The notes under the pieces were generated by a model. The model searched no databases and was not told the origin of the DNA. It saw only the letters and a program-made list of their open reading frames with translations. A stretch of 12,292 bases of DNA from Chloroflexota bacterium (GTDB lineage: Bacteria; Chloroflexota; Limnocylindria; Limnocylindrales; CSP1-4). Where the stretch lies: assembly GCA_021812735.1 (NCBI GenBank), contig JAKAMV010000201.1, forward strand, positions 1 through 12,292, given 5' to 3'. Both the position numbers and the translations under genes were made by a program. Numbering within the stretch: the first letter of the stretch is position 1; every line of letters begins with the position of its first letter. Of the stretch, positions 7,300 to 12,292 are shown in pieces.

Positions 7300-8157
7300 A
7301 TGACGATCCGAGAAGAGACCGCCTGGTCGGCCGATCTGGGGGGCGGCACCCGCATCGCCCTCGTCCAGGCGGGCACGTTTCGCTCTGACGCGGGCACGCT
7401 GTTCGGCCCGGTGCCGCGCTTCATGTGGCAGCAGCTCGTGGTCGACGAGATCGACGCCCAGGGCGCGCTGTTGCAGGCGCTCAACTGCTTGCTGGTGGAG
7501 ACGCCGGCCGGCCGCGTGCTGATCGAGACGGGGATCGGCGAGCGCTCCGACGAGAAGACGCGACAGCGGCGCGTCATCGAGGGGCCGCCGATCCTGGCGG
7601 CGTTGCGCGCGGCTCGTTTCGATCCGGCCACCGTTGACGTGGTGGCGTTGAGCCACCTTCACTTCGACCATGCGGGCGGTCTGCTCGCGGCGGACGGGTC
7701 GGCCGCGTTCCCGCGGGCGCGGATCGCGGCGCAGAAGCTGGAGTGGGAGTTCGCCTTGGGAGACAATCCGCGGCTGCAGGCGAGCTACGACCAGGGCGAG
7801 CTGCGGCTCGTCGAGCAGGCGGGCTGGGCGGGCGCCGTCGACGGCGAAGCCGAGCTGCTGCCCGGAGTGACCGCGATCCGCACCGGTGGACACTCCGGCG
7901 GGCATCAGGCGCTGGTGGTGCGCGGCCACGAACGGACCGTCGCGTTCTTCGGCGACCTCTTCATGCGGCCCTGGAGCGCCAATCCGCGCTGGGTGACCGC
8001 CTTCGACGACTTCCCGCTCACGAGCGTCGAGGTGAAGGTGCGGCTCTTCCGACGCGCCGTCGAGGAGGGCTGGACGGTCGTGCTCTCGCACGAGGCCCGG
8101 ACGCCGGTGGGGCGGCTGGTCGCGGAGCGCGACCGGTACCGCTTCGAGCCGCTCTAG
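7300..8157 (+). CDS. MBL-fold metallo-hydrolase
   Basis: This 285-residue metallo-beta-lactamase-fold protein has a full metal site. HLHFDH spans residues 119-124 (His119, His121, Asp123, His124), and His198/His202 lie in GGHSGGHQ. Asp219 is in FFGDLF and His264 in VLSHEA. This dinuclear set resembles lactonase/AHL-hydrolase-like members, but the substrate cannot be read; there is no evidence for glyoxalase, RNase or beta-lactamase subfamily motifs. No signal peptide is present, so it should act in the cytoplasm. The ATG at 7300 follows a GGGGTGG run and starts 13 bases after dcd; the frame is open further upstream, but that part lies inside dcd. It may share the nrdR-dcd transcript. Its stop is only 5 bases from the stop of the convergent TlpA-type gene, leaving no separate intergenic terminator. 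Confidence 0.9.
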   Translation: MTIREETAWSADLGGGTRIALVQAGTFRSDAGTLFGPVPRFMWQQLVVDEIDAQGALLQALNCLLVETPAGRVLIETGIGERSDEKTRQRRVIEGPPILAALRAARFDPATVDVVALSHLHFDHAGGLLAADGSAAFPRARIAAQKLEWEFALGDNPRLQASYDQGELRLVEQAGWAGAVDGEAELLPGVTAIRTGGHSGGHQALVVRGHERTVAFFGDLFMRPWSANPRWVTAFDDFPLTSVEVKVRLFRRAVEEGWTVVLSHEARTPVGRLVAERDRYRFEPL

Positions 8158-8162
8158 CGCCG

Positions 8163-8900
8163 CTATCGCCCGGCCGTGGGCGCGGCCGTGGGGCTCGCCG
8201 CGGAGCCGGCCGATCCGTCGGCTCCAACGGGCGCGCCGGGCGAAGCCGCGAGGAGCGGAGCCAGCATCTGTTCGGCCTGCGAGAGCGACAGGGGTCCGTT
8301 CCAGACCTGCCGTACGATCCCTTGGCGATCGATGAATACCTGTGTGGGCAGCCCATAGATGTGGTACGCGCGGTAGACGGCCGACGTCCCGTCGAACCCG
8401 ACGGTGTACTGGAGGCCGTACGTCTTCGCGTACGCGCGCACGTCGGCGATCGACGACTCCTGCACGCTCACCGCGATCACCACGAGTCCCTGCGCGCGAT
8501 GCGCCTCGTAGACCTCCTCGATGGTGGGCGTTTCCGACTGGCAGGGCGGGCACCACGTGGCGAAGAAGTTGATCCAGATCGGGTGCCCGCGCAGGCTGCC
8601 CAACCGGATCGGCCGTCCCTCGAGGTCGGTCAGCACCACCGGCTGCCCGTTGAACGTGCCGGCGAGCTCGGGGGCACGGTCCCCGGGCTGCAGTCCTAGC
8701 TGGGGCGGGGCAAACGCGACGAACGACGATCCGGGGGTGGGGACGGCGGGGGCTGGGGTGCCGATCGGGGTCGTGAGCGCCTTGAGGCCGCCCGCCACCA
8801 GCAGCACTGCCACGGCGGCAGCGAGCAGCTGTCGTCCGCTGAACGGCCCCACCAGCCCACGCCGACGATCGCGCGGCCCAGTCGGTGCGGGAGACGCCAT
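8163..8900 (-). CDS. TlpA/ResA-type membrane-anchored thiol-disulfide oxidoreductase
   Basis: The protein has 245 residues. A basic N-terminus (RDRRRG) precedes one hydrophobic helix at about residues 24-40, which should anchor the domain on the outer face of the membrane. A low-complexity Pro/Thr linker follows. The thioredoxin domain (about 70-215) has the AhpC/TlpA-like start LQPGDRAPEL, the active site WCPPC (Cys117, Cys120) and the cis-proline at Pro185 in YGLPTQVFID. Such proteins reduce disulfides outside the cytoplasm, often in apocytochrome c, using electrons from CcdA. The C-terminal 29 residues are Ala/Gly/Pro/Ser-rich and probably disordered. It is the last gene of the operon, starting 4 bases after the ccdA stop. 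Haem-lyase genes that would prove a cytochrome c role are not in view. Confidence 0.92.
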   Translation of the reverse strand: MASPAPTGPRDRRRGLVGPFSGRQLLAAAVAVLLVAGGLKALTTPIGTPAPAVPTPGSSFVAFAPPQLGLQPGDRAPELAGTFNGQPVVLTDLEGRPIRLGSLRGHPIWINFFATWCPPCQSETPTIEEVYEAHRAQGLVVIAVSVQESSIADVRAYAKTYGLQYTVGFDGTSAVYRAYHIYGLPTQVFIDRQGIVRQVWNGPLSLSQAEQMLAPLLAASPGAPVGADGSAGSAASPTAAPTAGR

Positions 8901-8904
8901 CGCT

Positions 8905-9750
8905 TCAGATACGCGGCGTGAGGTAGCTGAACTGGGCAGAGAACCAGCCGAGCCAATCGAAGATGAGGCTCAGGCCGATCAGCGCGACCAGTCCGCCGCC
9001 CGCCAGTTCGATCGCCCGGGCGTGACGCCGCAGCGCACGCACGAGGCCGGACGACTGTTCGAGCGCCAGCGCGAGGGCGATGAACGGGATGCCAAGGCCA
9101 GCCGAATACGCGACGAACAGGAGGCCGGCCTGCGCGCTGGGGCCCAGGGCCGCAAGCCCCAGGATGGCCCCCAGTGTCGGGCCGATGCACGGCGTCCAGC
9201 CGAGCGCAAAGATCGCGCCGAGCCCCAACGCGCCGAACGGTGAGCGTCGCGCGCCGTCGAGCGGGGCCGGACCGGCCGACTGCAGCGGGCGCCAGGTGCG
9301 GGCGAGGAACCCGATCGGGAGCAGGCCGGCGAGGTGCAGCCCGAGGACGACCAGGACGATGCCGCCAGCCTGGCGCAGCAGCGGCAGGTCCGGCGCGAGC
9401 ACGCCACCGGCGTAGGTCGCGCTCACGCCCAGGATCGTGAAGACGCCGCCGAACCCGACGACGAACGCGATGGCGTGCCCCAGCACGAGCCAACGGGGGG
9501 CGGCGAAGCGCCCGGCGGCGATCTCGCCCGAAACGATGCCGTTGTGGGATGGCGCCGTCGCCGCCGCGAGCGGCGCGCTGCCGGCACTGCCGCCGACGCT
9601 GCCCGCGTTCCCACCGACGGTCCCCGCGTTGCCGCCGACGCTCACCGCGCCGAGCTGGCCCAGGTACGCAGGCACTACGGGCAGGACGCAGGGCGAGAGG
9701 AAGCTGAGCAGCCCCGCCAGGAGCGCGGCGGCGAGGGTCAGGTCAGGCAT
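8905..9750 (-). CDS. ccdA: Cytochrome c biogenesis protein CcdA-type thiol transporter
   Basis: This is a 281-residue polytopic membrane protein of the CcdA/DsbD-beta family, which moves reducing equivalents from cytoplasmic thioredoxin to exported thiol proteins. The first helix carries LSFLSPCVLPVVPAYLG with the redox Cys21. The symmetrical second half carries GWTPCIGPTLG with Cys188. About six hydrophobic helices can be placed. It is longer than common CcdA proteins because of a loop of about 50 residues after the first helix, which contains three 7-residue VGGNAG-type repeats (residues 37-57). Context supports the assignment: a TlpA/ResA-type acceptor begins 4 bases downstream and a glutaredoxin-like gene ends 30 bases upstream, all on the minus strand. 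Which partner reduces CcdA from the cytoplasm cannot be told from sequence alone. Confidence 0.93.
   Translation of the reverse strand: MPDLTLAAALLAGLLSFLSPCVLPVVPAYLGQLGAVSVGGNAGTVGGNAGSVGGSAGSAPLAAATAPSHNGIVSGEIAAGRFAAPRWLVLGHAIAFVVGFGGVFTILGVSATYAGGVLAPDLPLLRQAGGIVLVVLGLHLAGLLPIGFLARTWRPLQSAGPAPLDGARRSPFGALGLGAIFALGWTPCIGPTLGAILGLAALGPSAQAGLLFVAYSAGLGIPFIALALALEQSSGLVRALRRHARAIELAGGGLVALIGLSLIFDWLGWFSAQFSYLTPRI
9578..9640. repeat. Three-copy 21-base tandem repeat inside ccdA
   Basis: Units start at 9578, 9599 and 9620, and each ends in CCGACG. They keep the frame and encode S/T-V-G-G-N/S-A-G three times in the first loop of the CcdA protein. Copies 2 and 3 differ at a few bases, so the array is not freshly duplicated. 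Confidence 0.8.
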
Positions 9751-9780
9751 CGCGCGATCTCGGTGGCTGTCGGCCGGCGC

Positions 9781-10074
9781 TCATCGGGCCCGCGCCGTGT
9801 CGAGGGCGAGCGCCAGGAACCGGCCGATCGCCCCTGGCCGCATCGCGAGTGGCAACTCGGCGGCCCCGAGCGCCAGAACCGGGATCGTCTCCAGGTAGCG
9901 GCGCAAGAGCGCTGGGTCCGACTCGATGTCGACCTCCACGACGGCCGGCACGAGCGCTCCGGCTGCTTGCCGTGCATCCAGCACGGCCTGCAGCTCCTCG
10001 CGCGCAACGTCGCAGAGATGGCAGCCGGGCCGGGTCAGGAAGGTGATGGTCGGGGGAGGGGAGGCGTCGCCCAC
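9781..10074 (-). CDS. Glutaredoxin-like thiol protein (DUF836/glutaredoxin family)
   Basis: The 97-residue protein has a beta strand (TITFLTRPG) running into the redox motif Cys18-His-Leu-Cys21, followed by the helix DVAREELQAVL. This is the start of a small glutaredoxin/thioredoxin fold. A second strand VVEVDIESDPALLRRY and the IPVLAL segment follow; Pro in IPVLAL is the likely cis-proline. The usual GG motif for glutathione binding is not clear, so it may use another thiol or act as a reductant partner for CcdA. No signal peptide is visible, so it should be cytoplasmic. It uses a GTG start and is the first gene of the minus-strand thiol operon, 30 bases before ccdA. A TAGAAT hexamer lies only 6 bases before the GTG and no ribosome binding site is seen, so the mRNA may be leaderless. 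Confidence 0.88.
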   Translation of the reverse strand: MGDASPPPTITFLTRPGCHLCDVAREELQAVLDARQAAGALVPAVVEVDIESDPALLRRYLETIPVLALGAAELPLAMRPGAIGRFLALALDTARAR

Positions 10075-10080
10075 GCGCGC

Positions 10081-10086
10081 ATTCTA
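10081..10086 (-). promoter_or_regulatory. Likely -10 hexamer (TAGAAT) for the thiol operon
   Basis: Read on the minus strand, TAGAAT ends 6 bases before the GTG of the glutaredoxin-like gene, so transcription would begin at or next to the start codon. It is one of the few AT-rich hexamers in the divergent region. No convincing -35 is seen. Confidence 0.45.
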
Positions 10087-10099
10087 GGCGAGCAGCCAG

Positions 10100-10133
10100 A
10101 CCTCGGCCGCCGGCTACGACACCTCGGCCGCCG
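10100..10133. repeat. 13-base direct repeat spaced 21 bases in the divergent promoter region
   Basis: ACCTCGGCCGCCG occurs at 10100-10112 and 10121-10133. The start-to-start distance of 21 bases is two helical turns, and the pair lies between the two divergent -10-like hexamers. This could be an operator pair or chance in GC-rich DNA. A partial CCTCGGC recurs at 10159. Confidence 0.5.
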
Positions 10134-10151
10134 CCGGCCCGGCCCGGCGAC

Positions 10152-10157
10152 TACAAT
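10152..10157 (+). promoter_or_regulatory. Likely -10 hexamer (TACAAT) for tRNA-Arg
   Basis: TACAAT lies 10 bases before the mature 5' end of the tRNA, the right distance for a very short leader. It matches the consensus TATAAT at five of six positions. No -35 hexamer is recognisable in the GC-only upstream DNA. Confidence 0.55.
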
Positions 10158-10167
10158 GCCTCGGCGT

Positions 10168-10243
10168 GCCCCCGTAGCTCAGTGGATAGAGCGAGGCCGT
10201 CCTAAGGCCTGCGTCGGCGGTTCGAGTCCGTCCGGGGGCGCCA
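10168..10243 (+). tRNA. tRNA-Arg, anticodon CCT (reads AGG)
   Basis: All arms fold by eye. The acceptor stem is GCCCCCG with CGGGGGC (7 pairs), and the D stem is GCTC/GAGC. The anticodon stem is AGGCC/GGCCT around loop GTCCTAA. A 5-base variable loop and the T stem GGCGG/CCGTC around TTCGAGT follow. The anticodon CCT is at 10201-10203. The 3' CCA is encoded (10241-10243) after discriminator G. AGG is a rare codon in such GC-rich genes, so this is the minor arginine isoacceptor. No integrase gene or copy of the tRNA 3' end is seen nearby. Confidence 0.95.
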
Positions 10244-10288
10244 GCCAGCCATGACCTCCCGGTGGCCGGGCGGCGGCCCGTGTACGGG

Positions 10289-10333
10289 GCGACCCGCTCG
10301 ATCGGGGCGGGTCGCGGGGGCCAGGCGGCCCCC
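10289..10333 (+). other. Two adjacent GC-rich hairpins downstream of tRNA-Arg
   Basis: The first hairpin pairs GCGACCCGC (10289-10297) with GCGGGTCGC (10307-10315), a 9-base perfect stem with a 9-base loop. The second begins at the very next base: GGGGGCC (10316-10322) pairs with GGCCCCC (10327-10333) around the 4-base loop AGGC. No T-run follows either. They may end the tRNA transcript without a U-tract, process its 3' end, or form part of the leader of the receiver-like gene. The rest of 10244-10457 shows no gene or clear promoter. Confidence 0.5.
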
Positions 10334-10444
10334 CGATCCTGTGACCATTTGCGCTGTCGACATGGCGCGTGCCGTTTCAGAGTGCCGCCATGACCGCGCC
10401 GGACGGAGGCTGCCGAGTCGTTCCGCGGCAGCCGGCCGCCGCCG

Positions 10445-10452
10445 AAGGGAGG
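10445..10452 (+). promoter_or_regulatory. Shine-Dalgarno site (AAGGGAGG) fixing the receiver-like gene start
   Basis: AAGGGAGG lies 5 bases before ATG 10458. It supports that start rather than the in-frame ATG at 10251, which would add 69 Arg/Gly/Pro-rich residues encoded across the hairpin region. Confidence 0.65.
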
Positions 10453-10457
10453 TCCTC

Positions 10458-10856
10458 ATGACCCGCGTGATCGTCGTCAACCACGATCCTGCCGTGGCGG
10501 CTGAGCAGGCGGCCCTGCTGCGTGCCGCCGGGTACGAGGTGGAAGAGTGCGGTGGCCCCTTGGCCGAGCCGTGCCCTGTCCTTGCCGACCTGCCCTGTCC
10601 GCTGGCGGACCGCGCCGACGTGCTCGTCTACGATGCGTGGGCGGCCGGAGACAGCGACGGCGGCCGCCGGCTCGTCGGACACCTGCGCGAGCTCTATGCG
10701 GACCTGCCGCTGATCCTCACCGCGGTGGACGACCGCCTCGACTGGGTCGAGACGGAGGGCCCATTCCGGGTGACGCCACTGACCGGGCGGCCTAGCCTCG
10801 AGGAGTGGCGACAGGCGATCGAGACGGCCCTGGAGGACCAGGGGATGGCCGTCTGA
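10458..10856 (+). CDS. Small receiver-like (degenerate CheY-fold) protein
   Basis: The 132-residue product looks like a stand-alone response-regulator receiver domain that has drifted. The first strand TRVIVVNHDP has one acidic residue (Asp10) where receivers usually have two. The third strand DVLVYDAW places Asp59 at the phospho-acceptor position, and LILTAVDD puts Thr88 at the switch position. The conserved Lys of the usual K-P motif is replaced: the sequence there is PLTGRPSLEEW, with Arg111 before Pro112. Between the second strand and third strand there is an insert with three Cys (CGGPLAEPCPVLADLPCP). No output domain is present. Phosphorylation is therefore doubtful, and it may work by protein binding alone. 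It lies 113 bases before a universal stress protein gene, possibly in the same stress-related transcript. The family call is from pattern only. Confidence 0.72.
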   Translation: MTRVIVVNHDPAVAAEQAALLRAAGYEVEECGGPLAEPCPVLADLPCPLADRADVLVYDAWAAGDSDGGRRLVGHLRELYADLPLILTAVDDRLDWVETEGPFRVTPLTGRPSLEEWRQAIETALEDQGMAV

Positions 10857-10969
10857 CGGTCGCGCCGCCGACCCTGCCGTCATGCCGCCGCTCGGCACGA
10901 CTGCCGCACGGCCGTCCGGCCCTGTCCCGATCGCCTCCCGCGGGGCAGCCTGCGCGCAGGAGGTGACGC

Positions 10970-11377
10970 ATGTTGAGCGAGCGGATTCTGCTCGCGTATG
11001 ACGGCAGCGAACAGGCCCGGCGGGCGCTCGCCTTTGCGGTCGCACTGGCGAAGCTGAGCGGAGCCAGGCTGGGCGTGGTGAGCGTCGTGCCGGTCCATGC
11101 GGGGCGCATGGCCCTGGACCCCTGGGATGACGCGAAGGTGCACACCTCGGAGCTGCGGGAGGCGCGGGACCTCATCGTCGCGGCGGGCATCACCCCGACC
11201 CTGCACGAACCCTTCGGCGACATTGCCGAAGCGATCGTACGGACGGCCGAGGACGGCGGCTACGACCATATCGTGATGGGGAGCCGCCACCTCGGGCTCT
11301 TCGACCGGATCCTCCGGGGATCGGTCTCCGAGGCGGTGGTGACCGAAAGCAGCGCGAAGGTCACGATCGTCCATTGA
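10970..11377 (+). CDS. Universal stress protein (UspA family)
   Basis: This is a single 135-residue Usp domain. It starts with the strand ERILLAYDGSEQARRAL, where Asp11 and the following Gly-Ser contact nucleotide in ATP-binding members. Near the C-terminus YDHIVMGSRHLGLFDRILRG is followed by SVSEAVV and ends KVTIVH, the normal last strand. The phosphate-loop pattern G-2X-G-9X-G-S is kept except that the second Gly is His (GSRH), so ATP binding is likely but not certain. Usp proteins are cytoplasmic and modulate survival under stress; the exact partner is unknown. The start ATG is preceded by AGGAGGTGA (10958-10966), an excellent ribosome binding site. No clear promoter is seen in the 113 bases upstream. 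A hairpin follows 20 bases after the stop. Confidence 0.92.
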   Translation: MLSERILLAYDGSEQARRALAFAVALAKLSGARLGVVSVVPVHAGRMALDPWDDAKVHTSELREARDLIVAAGITPTLHEPFGDIAEAIVRTAEDGGYDHIVMGSRHLGLFDRILRGSVSEAVVTESSAKVTIVH

Positions 11378-11396
11378 TCCGCTTCTTTCACCAGAC

Positions 11397-11431
11397 GAGG
11401 CGCCCGGCGGGCTGCACACACCGGGCGCCTC
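11397..11431 (+). terminator. Hairpin after the universal stress gene, likely terminator
   Basis: GAGGCGCCCGG (11397-11407) pairs perfectly with CCGGGCGCCTC (11421-11431), an 11-base stem with a 13-base loop. Only TT follows, so it is not a classical U-tract terminator. Its position 20 bases after the stop and before the next gene's promoter-like hexamer fits a terminator. Confidence 0.55.
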
Positions 11432-11441
11432 TTCGTGCGGC

Positions 11442-11447
11442 TAGACT
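11442..11447 (+). promoter_or_regulatory. Possible -10 hexamer (TAGACT) for the solute-binding protein gene
   Basis: TAGACT ends 8 bases before ATG 11456 and there is no ribosome binding site in between, which suggests a leaderless mRNA. Any -35 element would fall in the right arm of the hairpin just upstream. Confidence 0.4.
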
Positions 11448-11455
11448 CAGCCTCG

Positions 11456-12292
11456 ATGCTGCACCAGCCATCCGGGCCGGACGACCCCCGGAGCCCCGAC
11501 GACGGACCGTTCGCGGTGGCCGACGAACCGCCGGAACCGCCTGCCCGGCCGCCTGCGGCTGCCGACGTTCGGACGTCGCCCGCCGCGAGCTGGCCGGCGC
11601 CGACCGGAGGACGGGCTCGGTCTCCCTGGCCGCCGCCGTCCTCGGGGTCCGTTCCACCAGGACCTGAGTGGCCGGCGGTCTCCCGCTGGTTGCCAGCCGA
11701 GGGACCGCCGCCGCTCTCCGTCTCACGCCGCCGACGGGCCCTGGGGTTCGCGTTGGTCGCGCTGCTCGTCGTCGGGCTCGTGCTGCCGGTGGCGATCCTC
11801 AACCTGAGTGCCGCGCGGCCCACCGCCACACCGTTTCCCTTGGCCCGCGGCACAGGGATCGTCCGCATCGCGGGCTGGGCGCCCGCTACGTACGACCCGG
11901 CCATGCAGGGCGACGCCGGTACGGCGGCCCTGCTCGCCCAGCTGTTCGAGGGGCTCACGGCGTTCGACGCCTCACTCGCGGTGAAACCAGCGCTGGCGCA
12001 GTCGTGGAACATCGACCCGGGCGGGCTCGACATCACCTTCCGGCTGCGGCCGGGCCTCACCTTTTCCGACGGCACACCGCTCACCGCGCAGGATGTCGTG
12101 ACGAGCTGGCTGCGGATCCTCGACCCGGCCCGGCCCGGCCCGCTCGCCTCGCTGCTCGACGACGTCGTCGGGGCCGTGGCCTATCGGCAGGGCCGCGGCC
12201 CGCGCTCCAGCGTAGGGATCAGCGCCCGGGGCGATACCGTCTCGGTGCGCCTCGTCAAGCCCGCGGCCTACTTCCCCGCCATCGCCGCGAAC
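11456..12292 (+). CDS. ABC transporter solute-binding protein, family 5 (peptide/DppA type), 5' part
   Basis: The frame is open from ATG 11456 to the end of the window (279 residues, no stop), so the C-terminal half is missing. Residues 1-90 are Pro/Ala/Asp/Arg-rich and look disordered. RRRR at 91-94 precedes a hydrophobic helix at about 95-115, without a lipobox cysteine. Then the family 5 fold begins: GTGIVRIAGWAPATYDPAM, QLFEGLTAFDASLAVKPALA and QSWNIDPGGLDITFRLRPGL. FSDGTPLTAQDVVTSWLRIL follows, which is the characteristic order in DppA/OppA proteins. It should bind peptides or similar solutes outside the cell, held by the N-terminal helix with the tail inside. The start is not certain: GTG 11435 is in frame upstream. 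Permease and ATPase genes, if linked, lie beyond the window. Confidence 0.88.
   Translation, partial: MLHQPSGPDDPRSPDDGPFAVADEPPEPPARPPAAADVRTSPAASWPAPTGGRARSPWPPPSSGSVPPGPEWPAVSRWLPAEGPPPLSVSRRRRALGFALVALLVVGLVLPVAILNLSAARPTATPFPLARGTGIVRIAGWAPATYDPAMQGDAGTAALLAQLFEGLTAFDASLAVKPALAQSWNIDPGGLDITFRLRPGLTFSDGTPLTAQDVVTSWLRILDPARPGPLASLLDDVVGAVAYRQGRGPRSSVGISARGDTVSVRLVKPAAYFPAIAAN

Noticed and set aside
10168..10243. tRNA-Arg as an attachment site of an integrated element
   Set aside because: No integrase, no repeated tRNA 3' end and no change in gene character are visible on either side.
9334..10254. Plus-strand open frame covering ccdA's start, the glutaredoxin-like gene and the tRNA
   Set aside because: It runs through a complete tRNA and opposite two recognised genes, and its translation is low-complexity.
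10251..10457. Extended N-terminus (69 residues) for the receiver-like protein
   Set aside because: The added residues are Arg/Gly/Pro-rich with no homology and cross the hairpin pair, while the ATG at 10458 has a good ribosome binding site.

Overview
This is a very GC-rich bacterial window with no phage or transposon genes. It is tightly packed, with many 1-4 base start/stop overlaps. A Mycobacterium-like bifunctional-type dCTP deaminase, a membrane-bound HdrD-type ETF:quinone oxidoreductase with dedicated EtfBA, and TANNNT-type promoter hexamers with two possible leaderless starts fit a high-GC Chloroflexota lineage. Some Actinomycetota cannot be excluded. The taxonomy is an inference.

Left block (2-6084, + strand). 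The 3' end of a MoaB/Mog-family molybdopterin gene overlaps by 4 bases a 732-residue membrane Fe-S protein (NarI-like cytochrome b, two ferredoxin motifs, two CCG domains). This overlaps by 4 bases an acyl-CoA dehydrogenase, followed by etfB and etfA (1-base overlap) and a small single-pass membrane protein of unknown function. Together they make an electron route from acyl-CoA through FAD, EtfBA and the membrane Fe-S/heme protein to menaquinone, i.e. beta-oxidation wired to respiration.

Middle block (6193-8157, + strand). This holds nrdR (ribonucleotide reductase repressor), dcd (dCTP deaminase, probably with dUTPase activity) and an MBL-fold hydrolase. The first two form a deoxynucleotide-control pair. 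The MBL gene converges on the next block with only 5 bases between stop codons.

Right block, minus strand (8163-10074). A thiol-redox operon is read from right to left: glutaredoxin-like protein, ccdA, then a TlpA/ResA-type membrane-anchored thioredoxin. It would carry reducing power across the membrane, for example for cytochrome c maturation. A 93-base divergent region separates it from tRNA-Arg(CCT) and carries two -10-like hexamers and a 13-base direct repeat.

Right end, + strand (10168-12292). After tRNA-Arg come two back-to-back GC hairpins, a small degenerate receiver-like protein, a universal stress protein with a downstream hairpin, and the 5' part of a peptide-type ABC transporter solute-binding protein. 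The last has an unusual proline-rich N-terminal tail before its membrane anchor and runs off the window.

No wholly new system is evident. The most worthwhile leads are the unknown membrane protein coupled to etfA, the receiver-like protein beside the stress protein, the tailed solute-binding protein, and the paired hairpins after the tRNA.
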